A DNA stretch of 28,637 bases from Desulfobacterales bacterium. GTDB lineage: Bacteria; Desulfobacterota; Desulfobacteria; Desulfobacterales; UBA2174_A. A program made the translations under genes and the position numbers. The DNA is taken from NCBI GenBank assembly GCA_025454075.1, contig JALOPD010000012.1:1-28637 (forward strand). Reading direction: 5' to 3'. Each line of letters opens with the position of its first letter. The stretch's first letter is position 1. This document shows, piece by piece, positions 15,265 to 22,198 of this stretch. The notes under the pieces were generated by a model that ran no database searches, was not told where the DNA came from, and saw only the letters and a program-made list of their open reading frames with translations.

Positions 15265-17199
15265 TTAAAGCTTGATCTGCGCGCCCAGCTCCACCACCCG
15301 ATTGGGGGGAATCCCAAAGAAGGTGCTTGGGTTGGTGGCGTTGCGAGACATATAGGCAAAAAGGGCCTTGCGCCAGCGCATCATGCGGGAGGCGCCGGTG
15401 GTTAAAAGCGTCTCGCGGCCCAGATAAAAGCTCGTCCGGGTAGGCTCTACCGGCATTCCGCTCTTGGCGGCCAGCTTCATGATCCTCGGGATGTTGGGAG
15501 TCTCCATGTAGCCATAGAGCGCGGTCAGCCGATAAAACCCCTGCCCAAGGCTCTCCAGGTTCACGCGCTGATCGTCTTCGATGGACGGCACATCCGCGGA
15601 CTGAATCGTCAGCAGCGCCACATGCTCATGCAAGACTTGATTGTGCTTGACGTGGTGCACCAGGGTGGAAGGGACGCCTTCCGGGGAGATGGTCATGAAC
15701 ACGGCTGTCCCGCGCACCCGGTGCAGTGCGTGTCGTGCCACATCCGACAAAAAGGCATCGAGCGGAAGCCGATCGGCAAAAAGCTTTCGCCTCAGCTCCT
15801 CGCGGCCTTTTTTCCAGGTGGTGAAGACGGTCGTGATCGCTATCGCCGCCACCAAGGTGATCCAGCCGCCGTCGAAAATCTTGAATAGGTTCGCGCCGAA
15901 AAAACTCAAGTCGAAGAGAAGGAAAAGGCCCACGGGCGGCAACACTTTCCAGATCGGCCAGCGCCACGCGTAAATCGCGGTAACGAGATACAGGCCTGAC
16001 GTCAGAGTCATCGTGGCTGTCACGGCAAGGCCGTAGGCACCCGCCAGGCGGCCGGATTCTTTGAAGAACAGCACGAGAAGTAGGCAGGCGACCATAAGGG
16101 CGTAATTGACGACCGGGATGTAGATTTGTCCCTTGACCTCGGCCGAGGTGTGAACGATCTGGATGCGGGGGCTGAAACCGAGTTGGATGGCTTGCTGAGT
16201 CAGGGAGAAAGCACCGGAGATCAGGGCCTGGGAAGCGATAACGGTTGCGATGGTGGCAAGGGCCACCATGGGATAGAGCAGCCCTGTCGGCACGAGCCCG
16301 TAAAAGGGATGGAAGCTGGCTCCGGGCTTGTTCAGCAGCAGGGCGCACTGGCCGAAGTAGTTCAGCAAGAGGGCGGGATAGGCGATGCCAAGCCAGGAAA
16401 GCTGGATGGCGCGGCGGCCGAAGTGTCCTAGGTCGGCGTACAGCGCCTCTCCTCCCGTGATGCACAGCACCACGGAGCCGAGGACCACAAAACCGTGGAG
16501 GTGATTGTCCGCAAAGAACTTCCATGCGTATCGAGGATCGAGGCCCGACAGGATCCGAGGAGACTGCAGGATTTCCCGCAAACCGGCAGCGCCGATGGTA
16601 ATGAACCAGAGGATCATGATGGAACCGAAGACCTTGCCGATGCCGGCCGTGCCGCGCTTTTGCAGAAGAAACAGCGCAACCAACACGGCGCAGGTCAGAG
16701 GCACGATGAACGGCTTGGCCGTTTGAGTGGCAACCTCCAACCCCTCGACGGCAGAGAGCACTGAAATAGAAGGCGTGATGATCCCGTCGCCGTAAAGCAG
16801 CGCAGCCCCGAAGATGGCCCCCAAGAAAACGGCGGACCGCAGGTGCGGCGACAATTTTTTGTTGGAGCCCACTATCAGGCTCAAGAGGGCGAAAATCCCG
16901 CCCTCGCCGCGATTGTCCGCCCGCAGGATGAACCCCACGTATTTGACCGTTACGACGACGGTAAGCGACCAGAAAATCAGCGACACCACACCGAAGAGAT
17001 TGACCTCGTTCAAGGCGACGGCGTGCGGGCCGCTGAAGCATTCCCGAACGGCGTAGAGGGGGCTCGTCCCGATGTCCCCGTACACCACCCCCAGCGCCGC
17101 GATCGTCAGTTTGATCGTCTTCTCTCCAATAGGCAGGTGAAGGGTGTCGGGGGCCGGGCGCGCGTGTGAGACGGTTGCGCCCGCGTCCGCTTTAGGCAT
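15265..17199 (-). CDS. kup: Kup-family low-affinity potassium transporter
   Basis: Proton-coupled K+ uptake permease of the inner membrane, 644 residues (family about 620-640 or more). The N-terminal Kup signature LGVVYGDIGTSPLYAVRE is intact, as are DNRGEGGIFALLSLI and LYGDGIITPSISVLSAVEGL, which line the transport path. About 12 membrane helices span residues 30-440. The cytoplasmic C-terminal domain of about 190 residues includes RVRGTAVFMT and TSFYLGRETL. The ATG at 17199 is preferred over an upstream in-frame ATG because GGAGGAG lies 6 bases before it. It follows the receiver-TPR gene by 94 bases and lies in the same direction as the sensor kinase genes. It therefore looks like a controlled member of the K+ regulon rather than a stand-alone housekeeping gene. 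Confidence 0.96.
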   Translation of the reverse strand: MPKADAGATVSHARPAPDTLHLPIGEKTIKLTIAALGVVYGDIGTSPLYAVRECFSGPHAVALNEVNLFGVVSLIFWSLTVVVTVKYVGFILRADNRGEGGIFALLSLIVGSNKKLSPHLRSAVFLGAIFGAALLYGDGIITPSISVLSAVEGLEVATQTAKPFIVPLTCAVLVALFLLQKRGTAGIGKVFGSIMILWFITIGAAGLREILQSPRILSGLDPRYAWKFFADNHLHGFVVLGSVVLCITGGEALYADLGHFGRRAIQLSWLGIAYPALLLNYFGQCALLLNKPGASFHPFYGLVPTGLLYPMVALATIATVIASQALISGAFSLTQQAIQLGFSPRIQIVHTSAEVKGQIYIPVVNYALMVACLLLVLFFKESGRLAGAYGLAVTATMTLTSGLYLVTAIYAWRWPIWKVLPPVGLFLLFDLSFFGANLFKIFDGGWITLVAAIAITTVFTTWKKGREELRRKLFADRLPLDAFLSDVARHALHRVRGTAVFMTISPEGVPSTLVHHVKHNQVLHEHVALLTIQSADVPSIEDDQRVNLESLGQGFYRLTALYGYMETPNIPRIMKLAAKSGMPVEPTRTSFYLGRETLLTTGASRMMRWRKALFAYMSRNATNPSTFFGIPPNRVVELGAQIKL

Positions 17200-17293
17200 G
17201 GCTGGCTCCTCCGGGTAGCCGGTTTGGAAATGGCGTTGCTCACTTCCTGCGAAAGCAGTCATTGGCTTCATGGCGCCGCTGCGTCGCCGGGTT

Positions 17294-17977
17294 TTAGTTG
17301 GGGTCGATGTCGATCTTGCCGCGCCGATACTTGTTTTCTCCGGCGATGCGCTCGATGTTCTTGCGGGCCGGAGCGTAGGAAGGGTCCAGCGACAGTGCGG
17401 CGTGATAGTTTTTAAGGGCCTCCGACGGATGAGCGCCTTGAATTTCCAGAATGGCCCCCAGCAGATTGAACGCCTCGGGTCGCGACGGGTCGCTGGCCAG
17501 CGCTTTTCTCAGGTGGGTGCCTGCGGCCTCGAAGCGGTGGTCGGCAATGCATTTCTTTGCCAGCCCTATGCAGGAGGCGTAATCCTTTGCCATGGAGTCG
17601 TCGAGCGTTTCCCGTCGAATGACGGCACCGACCAGTTCCCGAATTTCCGGAGGCGTAAACGGCTTTTGGATGAAATCGACGGCGCCCAGTTTCATGGCCT
17701 CCACCGCCGAATCGACGCCGCCGTGGGCCGTCATGATGATGACCCGTGTGTTCGGGGCAATGTCTCTCATCCGCCGAAGCACTTCCATCCCGTCGATGCC
17801 CGGCATCCGGAGGTCCAGAAGCACGATGCCGAAATTTCTGTCTTCGATGGCGGCCAGCGCCTCTTCACCGCTGGGGGCTGTTTCGATCTCATGGTCCAAT
17901 TCGCCCAGGGCAAGGGACAGCGTCAGGCAAATGCGACGGTCGTCGTCCACGATCAAAATCCGCTTGGACATCAACAT
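17294..17977 (-). CDS. Response regulator: receiver domain joined to TPR repeats, no DNA-binding domain
   Basis: A 227-residue protein. Residues 1-120 are a complete receiver: the acidic pair in ILIVDDD, phospho-acceptor Asp in IVLLDLRMPGIDG (D55), the Thr in VIIMTAHGG and the Lys in DFIQKPF (K105). The rest consists of about two to three TPR-like helical pairs (for example RKALASDPSRPEAFNLLGAI and NYHAALSLDPSYAPARKNIE). There is no helix-turn-helix, so output is probably by protein contact. The ATG at 17977 follows GAGGA at suitable distance. A TTG five codons upstream is in frame but less likely. It starts 11 bases after the stop of the KdpD-like gene. Phosphorylation by the sensor kinase two genes upstream is a natural guess. 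Confidence 0.88.
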   Translation of the reverse strand: MLMSKRILIVDDDRRICLTLSLALGELDHEIETAPSGEEALAAIEDRNFGIVLLDLRMPGIDGMEVLRRMRDIAPNTRVIIMTAHGGVDSAVEAMKLGAVDFIQKPFTPPEIRELVGAVIRRETLDDSMAKDYASCIGLAKKCIADHRFEAAGTHLRKALASDPSRPEAFNLLGAILEIQGAHPSEALKNYHAALSLDPSYAPARKNIERIAGENKYRRGKIDIDPN

Positions 17978-17988
17978 TCGTTTTTTCC

Positions 17989-19674
17989 TCAATTTGCAGC
18001 AGGTGTATGGGACTCAAGACCGGCCACGTGTTCTTTGAGCACGCGGCCGGCTTCCTCGGCATTGCGTACCTTCAGCAACTCCCGGCGTAAAAGGGCGTGC
18101 TGCGTCAGCCGGCTGATAAGTCTTAGATACCGGACATGGACTTCCGGCGGGGAGATGGGCGAGAGCAGCAGGAAAACGATCCGAACGGATTTTCCGGCCG
18201 CGGGTTCGCTGACCCCTTGTCTGGCAATGCCCAAGCCGACCACCGCATGCTCCATCCCCGCCAGGCGCGCATGCGGCAGCGCCACATCTTCGCCGAGGAA
18301 GGTCGATCCCTGCAGCTCCCGTTGGGACAGGGCCTGCCAGGCTTCCTCCTCCGGAACCTTTCTGCTTTGCCGGCAGCAGGCGGAGAGCAGTCGACGCATG
18401 GCGGTCTCTTTTTCCATGGGCTCATCCCAGATGAGAACGGCGATTTCCCCCAGGGGGGATGCGCCCGGCCGAGCGGCCGCCGGGGGCCGGATCCCCTGGG
18501 TTGCTTCCACGGCTGATTTTTCCAACCTGGCCGCCGGGCCGATTCCGACCTCGCGAGTGTCCAGCACCACAACGGTGGTTCCCTTGGCGTCCTCCACCAG
18601 CCGTTGAACAAGGGTCGCTTTCCCGGACCATCTCTTCCACAGCGGCAACTTTCTCTCGCTGCGGCCGACCACGATGTGCCCCACCCGGTATTCCCTGGCG
18701 AACTGGAGGATCGTTTTGACGACATCATCCCCCTTGTAGGTGAACACGGTTGCCCCCAGCTGCTGGGCCAGGGTCAAGGCGTTGGACAGCACCCGCTGCG
18801 TCTCGGAATCGATTTTCGTCGGGCTTTCGGAGGAGGTCTGGACGTAGACGGCATACCAGTTGCGATTCAGCCGGCCGGCCAGGCGCGAGGCATACCGCAG
18901 CAGGGCCTCGCTGTTCGGGCTGCGCGAACTGAGGCAGACCATGATCTGGTCGGGGCTGGAAGGGATGTCGTCGGCAAGGGGCGCGCGTCGACGCGAGTCG
19001 ATCTGGGCGGCCAGCTCGCGCAGGGTGAGCTCCCGCAGCTGCTCGAGGTTGGACTGCCTGAAAAAACGGGTGAGCGCGGTTTCGATACGTTCGGTCGTGT
19101 AGACCTTGCCTTCCTCCAGCCGGCGGCGCAGGTCCTCGGTGGTGATGTCGACGTTCACGATCTGGTCGGCGTCCGCCACCACCCGGTCGGGGATGCGCTC
19201 GCGCACCTTCACCCCGGTCACCTGCTCGACGGTGTCGTACAGGCTTTCCAGATGCTGCACATTCAGGGTAGAGATCACGTGAATCCCTGCCGCCAGGATC
19301 TCCTCCACATCCTGGTAGCGTTTGGCGTTGCGACTGCCGGGCACGTTCGTGTGGGCCAGTTCATCCACCAGCACGACGGCGGGTTTGCGTGCGATGACGG
19401 CGTCCAAATCCATCTCGCGGATCTCGATGCCGCGGTATTGGATCCGCCGGCGCGAGACCACCTCTAAGCCTTGCAGCAGGCATTCCGTCTCCTCCCGGCC
19501 GTGGGTCTCCACCAGTCCGACCACGACATCGATGCTGTCCTCCTTGAACCGCTGGCCTTCCAGCAGCATCTGGTAGGTCTTTCCCACCCCGGCGCAGTAG
19601 CCCAGGTAGATCTTAAGCTTCCCACGCTGTGAACGGCGGACCAGCCGCAGGAAACTGTCGGCGCGGGTTTCCAT
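17989..19674 (-). CDS. Kinase-less KdpD-like K+ sensor with Usp and C-terminal PTS EIIA(Ntr)-like domain
   Basis: A 561-residue cytoplasmic protein. Residues about 15-230 are the KdpD N-terminal sensor domain with Walker A GYCAGVGKT (25-33), the Walker B-like VVLVDELAHTNVPGSRNAKR and ISTLNVQHLESLYD. Residues about 240-370 are the Usp-like domain also present in KdpD (QIMVCLSSRSPNSE, HIVVGRSERKLPLW). The four membrane helices, GAF, HisKA and ATPase domains of normal KdpD (about 890 residues) are absent. Instead residues about 405-555 form an EIIA type-2/PtsN-like domain with STFLGEDVALPHARL, where H468 is the phosphorylatable His position. The ATG at 19674 lies four bases after the sensor kinase stop and has a GGAG site. 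An upstream ATG at 19698 is possible. It probably passes K+ or second-messenger state to the adjacent kinase or to Kdp/Kup. Confidence 0.9.
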   Translation of the reverse strand: METRADSFLRLVRRSQRGKLKIYLGYCAGVGKTYQMLLEGQRFKEDSIDVVVGLVETHGREETECLLQGLEVVSRRRIQYRGIEIREMDLDAVIARKPAVVLVDELAHTNVPGSRNAKRYQDVEEILAAGIHVISTLNVQHLESLYDTVEQVTGVKVRERIPDRVVADADQIVNVDITTEDLRRRLEEGKVYTTERIETALTRFFRQSNLEQLRELTLRELAAQIDSRRRAPLADDIPSSPDQIMVCLSSRSPNSEALLRYASRLAGRLNRNWYAVYVQTSSESPTKIDSETQRVLSNALTLAQQLGATVFTYKGDDVVKTILQFAREYRVGHIVVGRSERKLPLWKRWSGKATLVQRLVEDAKGTTVVVLDTREVGIGPAARLEKSAVEATQGIRPPAAARPGASPLGEIAVLIWDEPMEKETAMRRLLSACCRQSRKVPEEEAWQALSQRELQGSTFLGEDVALPHARLAGMEHAVVGLGIARQGVSEPAAGKSVRIVFLLLSPISPPEVHVRYLRLISRLTQHALLRRELLKVRNAEEAGRVLKEHVAGLESHTPAAN

Positions 19675-19678
19675 GGCT

Positions 19679-21541
19679 CTATCTCCGTGAGGCGACATTT
19701 ACGGCAGGAGTCTCCGCCCCCGCTTCCTGAGGCAGCGTGAACCAGAACGTCGAGCCCTTTCTGGGTTCGGAGGTGACACCGACGCTTCCGCCGTGGGCCT
19801 TAACGATTTCCTTGACGATGGCAAGCCCCAGGCCGACACCTGTCGGCCTGTCCTGCCCCGGGACACGGTAGAACGGTTCGAAGAGCCGGCGGAGGTGCTT
19901 GGCCTCGATGCCGCTTCCGGTATCGCTCACCGCGACTCTCAGCGTGCCTGGTTCGGTCTCGGCACCGACCGACACCGACCCGCCGGGGTTCGTGAACCTC
20001 AGCGCATTGGAAAGCAGATTCGCCAAGACGTGCTGCAGACGCTTGCTGTCGCCAAGGACATTCGGCAGGTCGTCAGGAACGGTTAGGGTCAAGGTGATGC
20101 CCTTGTCCTTGGCCTCGGACAGAAACGGCTCGACGGCGTCCCGGACCATGGCGTGCGGAGAAACAGGCTCGATGTCCAGCAAGGTCTTGCCGGATTCCAT
20201 CCGGTTGAGGTCCAGGAGCTCCTCGACGATGGCGGATAGCCGTTCGCTCTCCTCGCGCGCAGCGAGCAAAAGCTCGGTCTGCAGGGCGTTGAGGGGACCG
20301 AGCTGCTCTTCGAGAAGAAGGTGAACCGACATGCGGATCGAGGTCAGGGGGTTCCGCAGCTGGTGGGACACCGTGGTGACCGCACTGCGTTTGAGCTCCT
20401 GCTGCTCGCGCAGCGAGGTCACATCCTTGAGGATGACCGCCGTGCCGTAGATCTCCCTCCGGCCGGAATCCATTACGATGGGCACGACCACGGGGCTGAA
20501 AAAGTATTCACGGCCGTCCCGGAAGGTCTGGATGCAGGCGTCTGCGGCGGTGCTTTCCACGACGCGGCCCTCATCCTGGGCACGCCGCACCAATGCCGTC
20601 AGCCATTCGTGGCCGAGGTCCTTCAGGCGGCTGCCCGGCTTGAGGCCGAAGAACGTCTCGGCGGGTTCGGTGGCCACTTCCACCCGGTCTTCGAGGTCCA
20701 GCACGGCGATGGCCGTGGGCAGCGCTTTGAACACCTCGCTGACCGCCTGGCGGGTGCGCATGAGGTCGCGGCGGTCACTGCGTCGGGTGTGCCGAAGGCC
20801 CTCGGCCATGGCGTTGAACGCTTCCGAGAGATGGCCGATCTCGTCCCGCGAGTCGGCGTTCACCACCAGCTCGAGGTTGCCGCGGCGAATCTCGTTTGCG
20901 GAGTCGATCAGGCGGTGGATGGGGTCCAGAATCCAGCGTTGGGCAAGGAGGCTGAACAAGACGGCCACGACGGCGCAGGAGAGGATGGCAATCGTCATGC
21001 GGCGTTGCGCGGATTCGGCCTGGGAACGGGCGGCATCGTTGGCCTCGCTCATGTTGGCCTGGTTCATCTCCAGGATCTCCTGTGCGAGCCCCTTGATCTG
21101 CTCGAACACGGGCAGGAGCATGGAAAAGTACTCCGCCCGCCGCTCATCGAGAGGGCGTGACGAGTCGATGATTGTAGGGACGGTCTCGGAATAAAGGTGA
21201 AAGACATCCCGGAGATGGTGAGACTTCTCCTCTTCACCCGGCAGGGTGATGTTGCCCATCTCCACCGTCAAGGCCTTCGAGAACATCTTCATGCCGGCCT
21301 CGACTTGGCGCCTGCCATCGGCATCCTCCCCCAGAAACGTGAAGACGATCCCGCTGTCGACGCGCTCGAGCGATTCCTTCATTTCCTGGCAGGCAACGAC
21401 ACTGCGGTAGTTTTCGCGCAGGATGACGTCGATCGCTTCGCCCAATTGCCGGATCTGCAGGATGGTCATCACGCCGATGCCTGCCACGATCACCAGCAGG
21501 CCGCCGAAGCCCAATATGAGTTTTTGCCGGATGCTGAACAT
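19679..21541 (-). CDS. Membrane sensor histidine kinase (HAMP-PAS-HisKA-HATPase)
   Basis: A 620-residue kinase. Membrane helix 1 is at about 10-31, a helical periplasmic sensor domain at about 32-185, helix 2 at about 186-205, HAMP at about 206-260 and PAS at about 270-380. The HisKA phospho-site is H393 in VSHQLRNPLTS. The ATPase domain has the N-box HVLANLLSNALRF, G1 DTGSGI and G2 GVGLGLAIV. All catalytic motifs are intact. GGAGGAG lies 5 bases before the ATG at 21541, and the longer open frame upstream lacks such a site. It heads the minus-strand operon with the KdpD-like protein four bases downstream, which suggests the two act as one split K+ sensor. A sigma-54 promoter match lies just upstream. 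The NtrC-type regulator past kdpC is the likely DNA-binding partner. Confidence 0.93.
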   Translation of the reverse strand: MFSIRQKLILGFGGLLVIVAGIGVMTILQIRQLGEAIDVILRENYRSVVACQEMKESLERVDSGIVFTFLGEDADGRRQVEAGMKMFSKALTVEMGNITLPGEEEKSHHLRDVFHLYSETVPTIIDSSRPLDERRAEYFSMLLPVFEQIKGLAQEILEMNQANMSEANDAARSQAESAQRRMTIAILSCAVVAVLFSLLAQRWILDPIHRLIDSANEIRRGNLELVVNADSRDEIGHLSEAFNAMAEGLRHTRRSDRRDLMRTRQAVSEVFKALPTAIAVLDLEDRVEVATEPAETFFGLKPGSRLKDLGHEWLTALVRRAQDEGRVVESTAADACIQTFRDGREYFFSPVVVPIVMDSGRREIYGTAVILKDVTSLREQQELKRSAVTTVSHQLRNPLTSIRMSVHLLLEEQLGPLNALQTELLLAAREESERLSAIVEELLDLNRMESGKTLLDIEPVSPHAMVRDAVEPFLSEAKDKGITLTLTVPDDLPNVLGDSKRLQHVLANLLSNALRFTNPGGSVSVGAETEPGTLRVAVSDTGSGIEAKHLRRLFEPFYRVPGQDRPTGVGLGLAIVKEIVKAHGGSVGVTSEPRKGSTFWFTLPQEAGAETPAVNVASRR

Positions 21542-21570
21542 GAGTCTCCTCCACAGGCAATAAGCAACTA

Positions 21571-21586
21571 AGCACAGGCCGTGCCA
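21571..21586 (-). promoter_or_regulatory. Sigma-54 (-24/-12) promoter for the sensor-kinase operon
   Basis: On the minus strand TGGCACGGCCTGTGCT (21586-21571) matches the sigma-54 consensus TGGCAC-N5-TTGCW, with the invariant GG and GC at the right spacing and one or two mismatches in the -12 box. The predicted start is near 21560, about 19 bases before the kinase ATG and 8 before its ribosome binding site. Confidence 0.65.
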
Positions 21587-21750
21587 CTTTTTTTTCGATA
21601 ATCGGCCGGCAGGCATCATGCGTTCCACACAGGAGCGGATTTGAATCAAGGAACCAGCAAATGCACGCTGGTCAGGTCCCTGCGGGCCGCCCGCGGTCAA
21701 GTCGCCGGGACCGGCAGACAGCAGGAGCAGGGCCTGCCACGCTTCTCAGG

Positions 21751-21891
21751 CTTGCAAAATTCAAGGCCCAGCGGAATCTCCACTTGCATTTTGCAAGGTG
21801 ATTTCCGGTTGCGGCCGGACCGGTCGGCGTTATCCCCGTTGCATCAGCCAGGCCGTTTAAACTTGGTGTTTTGTTTAATGCCGGATGCAAG
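21751..21891. promoter_or_regulatory. Palindromic half-sites between divergent sigma-54 promoters (candidate activator enhancer)
   Basis: The sequence CTTGCATTTTGCAAG (21783-21797) is a perfect palindrome with 6-base arms. Further half-sites lie at 21751-21756 (CTTGCA) and 21886-21891 (TGCAAG). CTTGCAAAAT (21751-21760) is also a perfect inverted copy of ATTTTGCAAG (21788-21797). The distance to each -24/-12 promoter is about 150-200 bases, typical for enhancers of NtrC-type activators. Binding by the regulator encoded at 26667-28037 is inferred. Apart from these sites I see nothing else definite in 21587-21944. Confidence 0.5.
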
Positions 21892-21944
21892 CGCCCGCGC
21901 AGTCATGCGGCCTGCATATGGTTAAAATGAGATCGGATCACTGA

Positions 21945-21960
21945 TGGCACGAGCTATGCT
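21945..21960 (+). promoter_or_regulatory. Sigma-54 (-24/-12) promoter for the kdp operon
   Basis: TGGCACGAGCTATGCT matches TGGCAC-N5-TTGCW in all but one position, with GG and GC correctly spaced. The predicted start is near 21971, giving a leader of about 60 bases to the TTG start of the microprotein and about 145 to kdpF. No better sigma-70 promoter was seen upstream of kdp. Confidence 0.75.
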
Positions 21961-22029
21961 TATCGGGAGAAAAAGGATCGATTCAGGTCAGTGACTATGC
22001 CCCAGGAGAAACAAATCGGAGGTGCAACC

Positions 22030-22113
22030 TTGGGCGACGCAGCATACATCATCGGGGTGATCGTTTTCTTCATTCTCTGCGCGCTGTACGTGGCAGCGCT
22101 CGATAGGATTTGA
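22030..22113 (+). CDS. 27-residue single-pass membrane microprotein at the head of the kdp operon
   Basis: A short frame starting at TTG with a strong ribosome binding site (CGGAGGT) 6 bases before it. The product reads LGDAAYIIGVIVFFILCALY followed by VAALDRI. It is almost entirely one membrane helix with an acidic residue before it and a DRI tail on the far side. An in-frame ATG at 21997 would extend it to 38 residues but has a poor ribosome binding site. The stop lies two bases before the kdpF ATG. It is not KdpF, which follows as a separate frame. A role as an extra small subunit or regulator of the Kdp complex is inferred from position and topology. Confidence 0.6.
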   Translation: MGDAAYIIGVIVFFILCALYVAALDRI

Positions 22114-22115
22114 AC

Positions 22116-22196
22116 ATGGACATTATCGTGGGGTGTGTCGGCGTGGTGCTGATCGTTTACTTGTTCATTTCGGTCATAAGACCGGAAAGGTTCTGA
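22116..22196 (+). CDS. kdpF: KdpF, small stabilising subunit of the K+-transporting ATPase
   Basis: A 26-residue membrane peptide with one helix (IIVGCVGVVLIVYLFISVI) and the characteristic KdpF ending RPERF. In E. coli KdpF (29 residues) sits between KdpA and KdpB lipids and stabilises the KdpFABC complex. It begins two bases after the upstream microprotein stop and ends two bases before the kdpA ATG, so translation is probably coupled through all three. The position and C-terminal motif make the identification firm despite the small size. Confidence 0.92.
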   Translation: MDIIVGCVGVVLIVYLFISVIRPERF

Positions 22197-22198
22197 CC

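Noticed and set aside
17978..17992. TTG start for the receiver-TPR protein
   Set aside because: A GAGGA site is placed for the ATG at 17977, and receiver domains normally begin a few residues before the ILIVDDD strand.
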